A stretch of 64,000 nucleotides of DNA from Exilispira sp964581895 (GCA_964581895.1 CAZOPR010000002.1:62001-126000), one strand, 5' to 3'; numbered from the stretch's first letter, positions 1 to 9,790 are shown. The notes: a model not told the origin generated them from the sequence alone. A program made the numbers and translations.

Positions 1-82
1 TATTACCTTTATATAAATCAAACTGAAATTTTACAAATTTTTTTCTATCACTATTATTTTCAACAATTTTAACTTTAATCAT
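1..82 (-). CDS. N-terminus of an unidentified protein, cut by the window edge
   Basis: An open frame begins with ATG at 82-80 and runs leftward off the window. A ribosome binding site (GGTGGAG) lies just upstream, separated by five bases. The 27 visible residues begin MIKVKIVENN and contain KFVKFQFDLYKGN. This resembles the N-terminus of a group of GNAT-fold hypothetical proteins that open with a 'FxKFPFxLYK' motif, but the acetyltransferase core is outside the window, so that is only a guess. The gene is transcribed in the same direction as the DUF819 permease to its right, about 80 bases away. Confidence 0.55.
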   Translation of the reverse strand, partial: MIKVKIVENNSDRKKFVKFQFDLYKGN

Positions 83-161
83 ATAAACTCCACCGATTTT
101 TTTAATTTTAAAATTTCTATAATTTGTAAACTTCCAAGTTAACAAAAATCTTATCAAAAAT

Positions 162-1307
162 TTATATTAATGAGAGTAAATAACTTAAAATGACACCGAG
201 GTAATTTCCAATGGCGTAACCTATAAGACCTGTAATCATGCCAGAAAGTATGACTTCTTTATTTTTAATAGATGATGCAACAAGAGGGACGAAAGGAGGC
301 GAAAATATTGCAGAGACGGATGTAATAATCATAGTATCAACATCAATTTTTAAGAATATACTTAAAATAAAGTGAATTAAAAGAGAACCAAAAACAGCAA
401 TTGTGACATAAAAGAAAATTATATGGCTTCCCAATAACAATTTTTGAAGATTAGCCATTGAACCAACAATAAGGCAGAAAACCATTATGAAATATTGCCC
501 TATTGCAAAACTATTTTTAATTTTTTGAAATGGCTTTATTAAAGATGCACCAACCCCAAAAGTAGTAACAGCAAGTATTACAATAATGGTTTGTGTATTT
601 TTGTTAAAAAGCATAGACAATCCATAACTTAAAATAAAAACAACAATATCTATACCAATAAGTTTTATAAAGGCGATTATATTTTCTTTTGTCAAAATTC
701 CTTCATATTTTTTTTCTTCATCTTCAGATATCATTGTTATATTTTCTGATTTGTTAAAGGCTGGTAAAAATTTACCAAACAATTTTTTTGCTATTGTTAT
801 TATGAAAAGAAGATAAATAGATGATACTATTATATCTGAGGTATGAACTGAAATATATGTAGAAGCTGGAACAGATAAAGCGATTTTCAAAGATGCAAGA
901 TTTGGAGTTCCTCCAGTATAAACTCCTACTAAAAGTCCTCCTATCTTATAAGAATCTTCTATTTTATCTTTGAAAATTAAATAACCTATTAAAATGGCCA
1001 GGACATCTGCTATAATGATTGCGATAAAGGAAATCAATGCACTTTTTGCACATCTTTTCCATGATGAAATATTTAATGATAATAAAATTAATGGTATTGC
1101 AAACAAAATCGAGATGGAACTTAGCATATCTTGAAGTGTGAAAAATGAATCAGGTATTAACTTAATATTCCCCATTATTATCCCTATAACATACAGGATT
1201 ACAATAGGATTTATCTTTTGAATTATGGCAACTTTTTTTTCTAAAACAAGAAAAATAAATGGGACAACAAGATAGAAGATAACAAGTAAAATTTGACCTA
1301 AAATCAT
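162..1307 (-). CDS. DUF819 family (YjcL-like) integral membrane protein
   Basis: The 381-residue protein is almost entirely hydrophobic, with about ten predicted membrane segments, and matches the overall pattern of the DUF819/YjcL family. A glycine-rich segment near residues 130-140 (VGVYTGGTPNLASLK) and another in the last 50 residues are typical of this family. The substrate is not established; a transporter-like role in the inner membrane is inferred. The start is the ATG at 1307, because AGGAG lies six bases upstream; a TTG two codons earlier would overlap that binding site. About 110 AT-rich bases separate it from the gene to the right. Confidence 0.8.
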   Translation of the reverse strand: MILGQILLVIFYLVVPFIFLVLEKKVAIIQKINPIVILYVIGIIMGNIKLIPDSFFTLQDMLSSISILFAIPLILLSLNISSWKRCAKSALISFIAIIIADVLAILIGYLIFKDKIEDSYKIGGLLVGVYTGGTPNLASLKIALSVPASTYISVHTSDIIVSSIYLLFIITIAKKLFGKFLPAFNKSENITMISEDEEKKYEGILTKENIIAFIKLIGIDIVVFILSYGLSMLFNKNTQTIIVILAVTTFGVGASLIKPFQKIKNSFAIGQYFIMVFCLIVGSMANLQKLLLGSHIIFFYVTIAVFGSLLIHFILSIFLKIDVDTMIITSVSAIFSPPFVPLVASSIKNKEVILSGMITGLIGYAIGNYLGVILSYLLSLI

Positions 1308-1418
1308 TTGCAACTCCTTTTTTATTTTTCTATTTCTTTTTATTTTTATATTTCTTAATCAACTTTTAAAGATTCATTTTAATTTTGAAAAACATAGAAC
1401 TTAACAATATAAAACCTG

Positions 1419-2132
1419 TTAATTAAAATAAATCTTATATGATTTTGTTTTTGTTTTTATTTCACTTAAAACTTTTTCGCATATTTTTTTACAATTAAAA
1501 AAACTGTTTTTTATATTGGAATCAGTTATTGCCTGAAAAGTCTTTTCATACAAATCTTTGTCTTTTTCTTTCAAATCTTCAAAAAGATGTTTTTCTCCCG
1601 GCCAAAAATATGATTTTGTATCATAAAAAAGATTCAAAGCCTTGATGATAATCTGAACAATCTGAACTTTTGCAGAAATAAAATCTTCTTTTTCTATATA
1701 TCCGACAATTGGATCAATATCACAAGAAAGGCTAATCAAAAGTTGCTTTTTTTCACTTTCAGAAATCTTTATGGGACCTTGTTCTTTGAGCTTCTTTGAA
1801 ATAGAAAGATAATAGCTAACTTCTTCAAAGTTTTCATTCTTTATATAAAGAATTTTGGCATATGAACCTAAAGGCTCACTTCTTGTTTGTTTTTTTATCT
1901 TCTTTTTAAAAGACTGCAAATTTCTAAATTGAATCTGGATAGGATAATTTTTGTAATAAAAAAACTCAACATTATCTTTTATCTTTTTTTGAATTATATA
2001 AAAATCTATATCACTTTTTGAATTTTGTAATCCTTTTGCATAAGAGCCAATTATAAAAATAGCAACTGTTTTTGGATTTTTCGAATACTTAAATGATATT
2101 TCTTTTATTATATTTTCGCCTTTTTCTTTCAA
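1419..2132 (-). CDS. Nucleotidyltransferase-domain protein
   Basis: The N-terminal half shows the nucleotidyltransferase (KNTase/MNT) signature: Gly-Ser at about residues 29-30 followed by D41-x-D43 (in GSYAKGLQNSKSDIDF), which bind metal and nucleotide. The C-terminal half is predominantly helical, as in aminoglycoside nucleotidyltransferase-like proteins. The substrate cannot be told from sequence: it could modify a small molecule, a protein or RNA. No ATG start is available. The TTG at 2132 has GGAG six bases upstream and is preferred; a TTG at 2144 (four codons longer) has no visible ribosome binding site. It lies just outside the restriction-modification operon on the same strand, so membership in that accessory region is possible. 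Confidence 0.75.
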   Translation of the reverse strand: MKEKGENIIKEISFKYSKNPKTVAIFIIGSYAKGLQNSKSDIDFYIIQKKIKDNVEFFYYKNYPIQIQFRNLQSFKKKIKKQTRSEPLGSYAKILYIKNENFEEVSYYLSISKKLKEQGPIKISESEKKQLLISLSCDIDPIVGYIEKEDFISAKVQIVQIIIKALNLFYDTKSYFWPGEKHLFEDLKEKDKDLYEKTFQAITDSNIKNSFFNCKKICEKVLSEIKTKTKSYKIYFN

Positions 2133-2279
2133 ATAAAGCTCCAAATGATAAAAAATAATATAAAATTTAAAATCTTTTATAAAAAAAAAGTGCTAATTTT
2201 TTTTGAACAAATATTTTATCCGCCTTATTTTTGTCTTTGCTAAATTTTTTCAAAACTGACGAACTATAAAAATATTGGA

Positions 2280-5048
2280 CTATTCTTTTAAAAACAATTT
2301 ATAACCTTCAAAATCTTTAGGTTTATTATACTTAAATCTCTCAAAAATGTGTATAAGCACGCGTTCTTGTAAATGTTCTCGTTGTTTTTGTTCGTCGCCA
2401 ATCTTCTTTAACCATTCTGGCGGTTTTTTTATAAATTGTTCCATTAAATCATTATTTTCAGAGAATGCTTGAATATTCATATAAAAAATTTCTTTTACCA
2501 AACTTTCGTCTTCCCCTTCATTCAATGGCAAAAGTTGAACAAACTTCCCAATTTTATTCTTATTTAAAATCAAAACTTGCTTTTCTATCTTGCGATGATA
2601 GGTTTCAAAAATAGGGATTAATTGACCACTAAAATCATACCATCCGCTAAAACCTTTTACTTCAAGATGTTCAACATCTTTATACCATTTAGGCCTAAAT
2701 TTTTTAGAATTTTGAAAAAACTGCCAAAGTGTAATATTTGATGCAAATATTGCAATATCCTTTGGGTTCTTAAATTTTGAAAGCGTAGCCTCAAAATCTT
2801 CTTTTGAGATTTCTTGACAATCTTTAGCTATTTCATCAAAAAGATGTGAGTTTTCACCATAAGCAAGATAGTATCCATAATTTTTTCCCCAACCAACATT
2901 AAACTCATGACATTCATCAAAGAAAGATGCTTTATCGCCAACAGTGTTAATTCCAAATCGTTCTTTTGTGTCTATTATTTTATCTTTTGTTTTATCCTCG
3001 TATGCCTTGAAATATTTTATGAAGATGTCACTTAAATTTGCACCATCATAAAAACTTTTTAATACTTCTTTTTTAAATTCTTCAACTCTCTTTTGGCTAA
3101 TATTCCCTGATTTATGCTTTGCAGAAATTTGTTTAAGGGCTTCTTCCTCTATTTTTTTCAAGAATGGAACAAGTTTAGCATTAAAAATTTCATCTAACTT
3201 TGTCGTATCAAACCCAATCTCTGCAAGCATATTTGTATTTTGTTTAAGTTCTACTAAGACTTTGACAAAATCATCTATTGAGTGTTCAATATCACTTAAC
3301 TTATAAATATGTAAATCTAGTAATTTAAAATTTTCAATCTGTGAATATCTACCTTCTGTATCTGCTGGGATACCTTGTAATATACGTGTCAAAAGCAATA
3401 AAAAATATTGTTTGTAATATTTTTCGCTTCCATGATGTCCTTCCCAGAAATCAAATTTTCTTTCATAAAGTCCTTTACGAAAATAAAATTGTATAACCTC
3501 GTCTAAAGTTTTAGGAGTTATATCATGACCAATCCAAGAAGCATCAGCGTCAGGCGGTTGTTTGTATTCCCATATATATTTGATATAACCATATCGCTTT
3601 TTAAATAAACAGTAAGCGCCTATTGCAAAGATAATTTCTAAAAGATTTTGATACTTAAATTGCGTGATGGCAAAATCCCTAATTTTTTCTTCAAGCTCCT
3701 GTGCTTCTTTGTGTTGTTCTTCATCAAGGTTTGGCTCGATAATTGCTTTAAGTTCATCAAATTTTTTTAACCATGATTCTAAGTTTTCTTTTGTATACAG
3801 GTTATTTTCTGAACTGATTAGCTCACAAATTCTTTTTTCTACGCCATATTTTGTGTCAAGCTGATTATATTTTTGCAAGTCCTTATGTAAAACAAGATGT
3901 CCATAATTCCAAACTTCTATACTATAATAATCTGGAATGGGAACAACATCAACCAAGGACGAAACCAGAGCATTAAAAAGAGATGTTTGATTGTCAGAGA
4001 CTATATATTTAACCGAAGAAAAGAAGTACTTATCAAATAATTCTAAATATGATAAATCAAAAACACCATCTTTTTGTCCTAATTTATTAAAGACTATGTC
4101 AATGTACCAATGAATTGAAGCGGCATACATTGAACGGTCTTGATTCTCTATAGCAAGTCTTGCCGCTACAGAAAGACAACTCAGTAATTGTTCTACAATT
4201 AAATCTTTCTTTGATGCCTTGGCAATTTCGGTAAGAATCCAATTGAGATTATAAATAGCAAATCTACTTATTTCATCATTTTTTATTTCTATAGCTGCTT
4301 CATGAATTCTTAAAATCTGATTTATTGCTGTTGAGAAAGAAACGAGATATTTCTCCGGATCAAACGCCAATCTAAATTTTGCCTCTTTTTCATCTTTTTT
4401 GTAGATATCAAAAAATTCTTGTGCCAAAAGTAATCGCTCAAATTTATCAGGATCATATTTTTGTATAGCTAAAAAATTCTTGATGATATTCTTAATTCCT
4501 ATCAAGCTTTGCTTTACAATTTCGTTGCTCTTTCTCTGTTTGGTCTCAAAAACTAAAATATCACCAATACCTTCAATTGATTGAATAAATTTTTTTTGCT
4601 TTTTTTTTAAATATTTATTTTTTATTTTAAGTAATTCTTTTGCTTCATTGAAAAGATTCTTTAATATAAACTCTGTATCAATCATATAATGTTTTAATTT
4701 TGGCAAAAACTTAAATAAAAAAATCCCCGCAATAAATAAAAAGACAGCAAAAGTTGTCCAAGCTATGATTTTCCATATAGTTCCTACAGGATCATCAGGA
4801 ACAAAAAACCTTAAAGATATTGCACTGATAATACTTATTATTAAAAGGACAGGTAATAAATTGATTTCCCAGTTTTGAAGGAATTTCTTGGTTATAACTT
4901 CTGATTGATATCTTTCAGAAATTCTAGAGACAATATCAAAACTTAGAGGCATAGCAAGACCAATAACTACAGCCTCAAAAGCTGCGATATCTGACAAAAA
5001 GTTTTGGTTGGGGATAAAATGAATAATGAATTTTAATATTTCAGACAT
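2280..5048 (-). CDS. Large protein of unknown function with three N-terminal membrane segments
   Basis: This 922-residue protein is not recognised. Three hydrophobic segments are visible near residues 19-40, 62-83 and 91-114. They are followed by about 800 mostly charged residues that look largely alpha-helical and cytoplasmic, with Lys/Glu-rich stretches at about 115-230 and 600-660. No Walker, nuclease or methylase motif was found. It is the last gene of the restriction-modification operon: its ATG overlaps the stop of a 30-codon ORF that itself overlaps the hsdS stop, and there is no clear ribosome binding site, so translation is probably coupled. The context suggests a defence-related membrane protein, but that is inference only. 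Confidence 0.7.
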   Translation of the reverse strand: MSEILKFIIHFIPNQNFLSDIAAFEAVVIGLAMPLSFDIVSRISERYQSEVITKKFLQNWEINLLPVLLIISIISAISLRFFVPDDPVGTIWKIIAWTTFAVFLFIAGIFLFKFLPKLKHYMIDTEFILKNLFNEAKELLKIKNKYLKKKQKKFIQSIEGIGDILVFETKQRKSNEIVKQSLIGIKNIIKNFLAIQKYDPDKFERLLLAQEFFDIYKKDEKEAKFRLAFDPEKYLVSFSTAINQILRIHEAAIEIKNDEISRFAIYNLNWILTEIAKASKKDLIVEQLLSCLSVAARLAIENQDRSMYAASIHWYIDIVFNKLGQKDGVFDLSYLELFDKYFFSSVKYIVSDNQTSLFNALVSSLVDVVPIPDYYSIEVWNYGHLVLHKDLQKYNQLDTKYGVEKRICELISSENNLYTKENLESWLKKFDELKAIIEPNLDEEQHKEAQELEEKIRDFAITQFKYQNLLEIIFAIGAYCLFKKRYGYIKYIWEYKQPPDADASWIGHDITPKTLDEVIQFYFRKGLYERKFDFWEGHHGSEKYYKQYFLLLLTRILQGIPADTEGRYSQIENFKLLDLHIYKLSDIEHSIDDFVKVLVELKQNTNMLAEIGFDTTKLDEIFNAKLVPFLKKIEEEALKQISAKHKSGNISQKRVEEFKKEVLKSFYDGANLSDIFIKYFKAYEDKTKDKIIDTKERFGINTVGDKASFFDECHEFNVGWGKNYGYYLAYGENSHLFDEIAKDCQEISKEDFEATLSKFKNPKDIAIFASNITLWQFFQNSKKFRPKWYKDVEHLEVKGFSGWYDFSGQLIPIFETYHRKIEKQVLILNKNKIGKFVQLLPLNEGEDESLVKEIFYMNIQAFSENNDLMEQFIKKPPEWLKKIGDEQKQREHLQERVLIHIFERFKYNKPKDFEGYKLFLKE

Positions 5049-5133
5049 ATAAATATATTTGGTTAGTTTCGTTTTTTATTTTTTCAGTCGCCTCGTCTAA
5101 AAGTTGTTTTGCCTCTTTGCATAAGTTTTTCAT
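5041..5133 (-). CDS. 30-codon ORF coupling hsdS to the 922-residue gene
   Basis: A short frame starts with ATG at 5133, overlapping the TGA of hsdS (ATGA), and stops with TGA at 5043-5041, overlapping the ATG of the next gene. It would encode 30 residues beginning MKNLCKEAKQLLDEATEKI, an amphipathic, charged helix. It fills the gap between two genes with stop/start overlaps at both ends, as expected for translational coupling. There is no Shine-Dalgarno site of its own. It may be a real microprotein or only a means of carrying ribosomes to the downstream start; a chance ORF in AT-rich DNA is also possible. Confidence 0.4.
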   Translation of the reverse strand: MKNLCKEAKQLLDEATEKIKNETNQIYLYV

Positions 5134-6548
5134 TTTAATGAATAATAAATTAAATCGTCTATTTCTTCTCGTAATTTTTTGATTTGTTCTTTGTATTGAT
5201 TGCTTTTTTCTTCTCGTTGCTGAATTTCGGAAACAATTTTTTCTCTTAACTTTTCATTAATATCCGGAATTGGCAATTTTCTAATTGACCAATTAGTAAT
5301 TTCTTTTTGACTCTTGCCGGTCGAAAATGCCCAGAAGAAATCTGAACCAAAAGAAGACTGAATATAATACTTCAAAAATAATGCTTCTTCTAAGTTATTA
5401 AATTGAATCACAGCCAAGTGATGAGAAGGAATATATATTTTTTCATCATCTGATTGTTTTGTAAAAATTATAGATTTTCCAACGGTTCCTGAACGCGTTA
5501 AGATTAAATAATTTTCTTTTATGGCAATATTTTTATATTGTTCTCCAATAGATTTATCTAGAAAAATAGATTCTTCTAAATTTAGTTCATTTGAAGAAAT
5601 ATTATTGACTCTTAAATATACAAAAATTGTTTCTTCTGAAGAATAATATTTTTTTGGTATATATTCGCCGCTTCTAATTTTTTTTACGTATCTGCTAAAT
5701 GGAATATATTGACCCTTTAAATTTTCTTTTATAAAGAAAGGCAGCTCTTCTTCGATAAATCTACAAAGGTATGTCCTTGTGCTTAACCAAGTAGTTTTAG
5801 ATAAATTACTAAAATTGTCTTTCAAAAAATATTCTTCGTCTCTCTTTGTTTTGGGTTTAGTTGAATATCCATATTTTCCAAATACATCATCAATAATATT
5901 TTGAGGTGACTCAATTTTAGATTTTATTTGCGATATTTCATTTTCTTTTTCTTCTATTTGTTTAACAACCTCTAATTGTCTATCACAACTAACAAAAGGA
6001 ATTCGCATTGCTAAAAAATCAGGAATTTGAATTCTTGGGTGCGTTTTCCCCGAAGTTAAAAATTCTAAATCTCTTCTAAAGTCTTTATGAAGAAGCAAAT
6101 ATAATAAAAATTTTATATTCCAGCGATGATTTTTTAATTTATATCCAAGTAATTCCGTTGTTCCAATATATTTTTTATTTTTATCGTTAATAAAAAAATG
6201 TCCTTTTTCTGGAGTTAGTTTTGAACAAACAATATCACTATCGCCAAAGAGAACTTTATCAGAACCTATTTCAGATACTAATCTTTCCTGTTTTAATGAA
6301 CCGAAACCTGCTTCAATATCATCTAAATCTACTAAAATCATTTCTTCTTCCAATTCACCCTTATTCACAACAGAAGTTTTTGCTAATTCTAAAATAGAAG
6401 ATAAAGAAACATCCTTTTTATATATTGAATTTAATAAAGAGGTTCTATTGTTTCGCTCATCTTTAAAATAACGATATTTAGGATCTAATCTTAATTGAGA
6501 TTGTAAAGCAATATTGGATAATTTTGTTAAAAAATTTATTTGTTCCAT
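5130..6548 (-). CDS. hsdS: Restriction-modification specificity subunit (HsdS-like)
   Basis: The 472-residue protein has the two-fold layout of type I S subunits: a first target-recognition domain (about residues 20-190) ending in the conserved SGKTHPRIQIPDF turn, a coiled-coil spacer (190-215), a second recognition domain (about 255-440) with STGKSQKEITNWSIRKLPIP, and a final coiled coil (445-465). Each domain should read one half of a bipartite DNA target for the methylase partner. It starts at ATG 6548 and overlaps the end of the methylase gene by 13 bases. The coiled-coil spacer is expected to set the gap between half-sites. Confidence 0.9.
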   Translation of the reverse strand: MEQINFLTKLSNIALQSQLRLDPKYRYFKDERNNRTSLLNSIYKKDVSLSSILELAKTSVVNKGELEEEMILVDLDDIEAGFGSLKQERLVSEIGSDKVLFGDSDIVCSKLTPEKGHFFINDKNKKYIGTTELLGYKLKNHRWNIKFLLYLLLHKDFRRDLEFLTSGKTHPRIQIPDFLAMRIPFVSCDRQLEVVKQIEEKENEISQIKSKIESPQNIIDDVFGKYGYSTKPKTKRDEEYFLKDNFSNLSKTTWLSTRTYLCRFIEEELPFFIKENLKGQYIPFSRYVKKIRSGEYIPKKYYSSEETIFVYLRVNNISSNELNLEESIFLDKSIGEQYKNIAIKENYLILTRSGTVGKSIIFTKQSDDEKIYIPSHHLAVIQFNNLEEALFLKYYIQSSFGSDFFWAFSTGKSQKEITNWSIRKLPIPDINEKLREKIVSEIQQREEKSNQYKEQIKKLREEIDDLIYYSLK

Positions 6549-8914
6549 ACCACATATTTCCTTAAATAATCTAAAATAGTTTTTGGGTTCTCAGTTTCAA
6601 TATAAATTATTCTATTTGAATACTCGCCTTCTGGATGAAAAAGTTGATTTGGTCTTTTCTCTTCTTTCCTCAAGCCTCGTTTATATCCTATTTCTTCTGC
6701 ATGAGCCATAAATATAGGGTAATCTTGTTCTTTTGAGACATTTTTAAATACCCACCATCCAAGATCAGCTTCTTTTAGATCTTCTTCATATTTTTCTTTT
6801 AGTTCTTTGAAAGATAAATTCTTATCCTCCATTTCAAAATTGTCTTCTCCTAACAACTCAATTAAAAGCGAGATAAATTTTTCTTTGCTTTCTTCCTTCT
6901 CTGATTTTAATAATTTCTTTATTTCCTCTGATAATTCTTTGAACTCTCCTTCGTATTTAGCCCAAAGTTTATTCCATTCTTCCACTTCTTTTGAGGTTTT
7001 CTTCTGAGAAAATAAAAGACTGGTTTTTGTTTGAGTATAAGGAGCAAAAGCTAAATGAGGCAAAGAAACAACCGCCTTTATCCAGAAATATTTATAAAGG
7101 AAAAGACGTATATCTCTATTATTTGTTGTGTCAAAAACACTTTCGGGCAAAACAACTCCCATTCTTCCACCTTCTCTTAATAACTGATACCACCTTTCAA
7201 TAAATAAATTTTCTGTATCTACTTCTAATTCTTTGTTATTTTTTAGAGTGTTAGCGATTTTCTCGCCTCTCAAATAGAGTTTTGGAAATTGCTTTGCTGT
7301 GTCTCTATCAACGGTAACGCTGAAAGGAGGATTAGATACTACTACATCAAATTGTTCATTAACAGGAAAATGATAAGTTTTATTATTAGTTTTAATTTTT
7401 AATTTGTCATGATAATTAGTAAAATCTATTAAACCATCTTGTGGTTCAATATGCGCTGAACCATCACCATGGCCGACCATATTCACTTTTGATGCCATCG
7501 CTAAATCGGAATTTATTTCAACACCATAGATATATTCATCAGCCCAGGCATTTTTCCGCAGTCTTTGAAAATTTTTATCTAAAAACTCTTGAGTCGCGTA
7601 ATCTTTTTTAATTTTGCCTCCCTTTTCTGCTTCTTCTTTAACCTTATCAATTAATTTCATAGCATGAATTAAAAAAGTTCCAGAACCACAAGCAGGATCA
7701 ATAATGTAAGGTAGTCTTGTTTCATTATTTATAAGGTCCAAAGTAAATTCATCAAGTTTAAGAGCATATAAAATAAAATCAACGATGTTTTGGTGAGTAA
7801 GATATTGGCCCTTGGTTTGTTTCAGTTCTTGACGAACTATTTTTTCAAAGAAATCACCAAGAACATCATATTTATTCTGTAAAAAAGATATATCTTGTAA
7901 GACTTCGACGACATATTTCACTTTTGGAGCATCAAAGATAATGTCTTTAACTTTATCTAATTCCTCGTCTTTATAATTAAGCAATCGTCTTAATGCACAA
8001 TCAGAATATTTTCCTGTCTTAGGATCTTTTTCTCCTTTGTAAAGTTTATTTATTCTTTCATAAGTTTTTTGTGGTGGCTCTTGATTTAATCCTTCAAAGA
8101 AAATTTGGAATTGATAAGGTTTACCTTCTGGAGTAGTTTTTTCATCATAAATTTTTGCTAAAAACATCCCGATTAAATTAAAGAAAAGTTCATTCTGATA
8201 TTTGCCACCACCCCATAGAATATTATGGAGTTCTCTTGCGATTCTATCTAATTCTTCTTTCTTAACATCGATTCGTAAATCTTTTTCTCCTCCTTTAATA
8301 AAAGTTGGTGGTTTATCTTTAATTCCGTAGTTTTTAGGAATATATCTTAAATTGGGTCTACCTGCTGCTTCCCAATCTTCAAAAGATTTATATCTTGTAT
8401 AATCTATCGTTTCATATTTTTCTTGCAATTTCCCATCTTCATCATCCCAGCTAGTATAATAAATAAGAAACTTTAATGTACCTTTTCCTTTATCTTCTGT
8501 GGCGGCTGGTTCAAATAACTGAGTTTTAATGGAAGACTCAAAATATTTATCATATTCTTCTGGTGACTTTAATTCGAAAAGCATAAACGGGTTATGATTT
8601 TCATCATAAATAACAATATCCATTTTAATATCCGTTTTTTTATGGGGATGTCCAATTTTCCTATATTTTTCTAACTCAATGATATTTTTGTCTGGCTTGT
8701 ATTTATATTTTTCAATTAAATCTATATAAAGTTCCGCCCTAACCTGTTCTTCTGGGTCTAAAAAGCTGTCTATATGTCCTTGAGCAAGGTAAGTAATTTT
8801 TGAACCATCGTGACTAATTGATATATAACCTTTTTCTTCACCGTATTTAATTAACGATGATTTTTCACCGGCAGTAACTTTCTCTTTTTGTGGTTTATAA
8901 TTTGTGTTGCTCAT
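6536..8914 (-). CDS. Fused nuclease and N6-adenine DNA methyltransferase subunit (HsdM-like, RM fusion)
   Basis: The 792-residue protein joins two activities. Residues about 50-160 look like the N-terminal nuclease domain of type I R subunits (HSDR_N family), with a PD-(D/E)xK core at D99 and E114-L-K116. Residues about 340-680 are an N6-adenine methyltransferase: DPACGSGTF at 406-414 (SAM binding) and NPPF at 528-531 (catalysis). A helical lead-in around 360-380 (KGQYLTHQNIVDF) is typical of HsdM. It overlaps its neighbours on both sides (4 bases with the upstream gene, 13 with hsdS). No separate HsdR helicase is found, so it may both cut and methylate with HsdS, as BcgI-type enzymes do; that is inference. 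Confidence 0.87.
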   Translation of the reverse strand: MSNTNYKPQKEKVTAGEKSSLIKYGEEKGYISISHDGSKITYLAQGHIDSFLDPEEQVRAELYIDLIEKYKYKPDKNIIELEKYRKIGHPHKKTDIKMDIVIYDENHNPFMLFELKSPEEYDKYFESSIKTQLFEPAATEDKGKGTLKFLIYYTSWDDEDGKLQEKYETIDYTRYKSFEDWEAAGRPNLRYIPKNYGIKDKPPTFIKGGEKDLRIDVKKEELDRIARELHNILWGGGKYQNELFFNLIGMFLAKIYDEKTTPEGKPYQFQIFFEGLNQEPPQKTYERINKLYKGEKDPKTGKYSDCALRRLLNYKDEELDKVKDIIFDAPKVKYVVEVLQDISFLQNKYDVLGDFFEKIVRQELKQTKGQYLTHQNIVDFILYALKLDEFTLDLINNETRLPYIIDPACGSGTFLIHAMKLIDKVKEEAEKGGKIKKDYATQEFLDKNFQRLRKNAWADEYIYGVEINSDLAMASKVNMVGHGDGSAHIEPQDGLIDFTNYHDKLKIKTNNKTYHFPVNEQFDVVVSNPPFSVTVDRDTAKQFPKLYLRGEKIANTLKNNKELEVDTENLFIERWYQLLREGGRMGVVLPESVFDTTNNRDIRLFLYKYFWIKAVVSLPHLAFAPYTQTKTSLLFSQKKTSKEVEEWNKLWAKYEGEFKELSEEIKKLLKSEKEESKEKFISLLIELLGEDNFEMEDKNLSFKELKEKYEEDLKEADLGWWVFKNVSKEQDYPIFMAHAEEIGYKRGLRKEEKRPNQLFHPEGEYSNRIIYIETENPKTILDYLRKYVVWNK

Positions 8915-9786
8915 AATGTTTCCTCATATGATTGTTGTATTAAACTAAATAAATAGTCTACATCGCTTACTTTGTCTATTTTAACTAATCCTTTGTAGCC
9001 CCATTCAAAAGATATAATATCTTTAACTAATTTTTTTGGATCGTTATATTTTGGTTCTCGCAAAAGAAGGTTGATGCAATTTTTTCTAAACTCAAAGCGG
9101 CAAAAACTTTTGGATGTTCGGTAGGTAATCCCACTTTTTTGTTCAGGTTTTTCTTGAACATTTGGCAATTCCAAGATTTTCTCTCTAATTTCATTAAATT
9201 TTTGCTTTAGCTCTTTTGATGTTTTATTAAGATGGTAAATTAAATCGTATTTTGCATATTCTATTTTTGTTATCCGTTTTCCTTTTTTACTACCTGCTTG
9301 CGAACTTCCTTCAATATTGACCTCAAAAATGCCATTTTCATAGAAAGAATAAGTCCAAAGTTCGATGTTTTCTGACATTCTATTGATAGCGTATTTATCA
9401 TATTTATTGAAAGATTGAGCAATCAAGATTAGTCTTGGCTGACTCCAATCTATTTTTATTTTCTTTCCCAATTTCTTTTCAACAACAACTTGAAAATCAC
9501 CTTTATGGTCAACCAACCAATCGAGATAAAACAATCCTTGATTTATGACATTGTTATTTTCTCCCCATTTATACTCAATAATAACTGCCGAATTATTCTC
9601 ATCTAATCCCAAAGTATCAATTCTGCCGCCATGTTTTTCACCGGTGGAAAATTCAGAAGCGATAAATTTAATTCCAAAAATTTCCTCTAAATTATTTTCA
9701 AAAACAACCTGCAATTCCTTTTCGTTACTAAAACTAGAGGTTTTAAGTTGTTTTATTTTATTATTATCAATTTGAAAAATGGGCAT
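8911..9786 (-). CDS. DUF91/DUF5655-type PD-(D/E)xK protein
   Basis: The 291-residue protein has an N-terminal nuclease-like fold: E24, D57 (in GGRIDTLG) and E71-Y-K73 fit a PD-(D/E)xK active site as in DUF91/NucS-related proteins. The C-terminal 95 residues match the DUF5655 pattern, often attached to such domains and thought to bind nucleic acid. It is the first intact restriction-type gene after radC (4-base gap, with AAAGGAG supplied by the end of radC) and overlaps the methylase start as ATGA. It could be an accessory endonuclease of the system or a DNA-end sensor. The active-site residues appear intact. Confidence 0.75.
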   Translation of the reverse strand: MPIFQIDNNKIKQLKTSSFSNEKELQVVFENNLEEIFGIKFIASEFSTGEKHGGRIDTLGLDENNSAVIIEYKWGENNNVINQGLFYLDWLVDHKGDFQVVVEKKLGKKIKIDWSQPRLILIAQSFNKYDKYAINRMSENIELWTYSFYENGIFEVNIEGSSQAGSKKGKRITKIEYAKYDLIYHLNKTSKELKQKFNEIREKILELPNVQEKPEQKSGITYRTSKSFCRFEFRKNCINLLLREPKYNDPKKLVKDIISFEWGYKGLVKIDKVSDVDYLFSLIQQSYEETL

Positions 9787-9790
9787 ATTT

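Noticed and set aside
3664..3864. Rightward short frame inside the 922-residue gene
   Set aside because: It is Ser/Leu-rich antisense sequence with no ribosome binding site, fully inside a longer convincing gene; the same holds for the other antisense frames inside genes.
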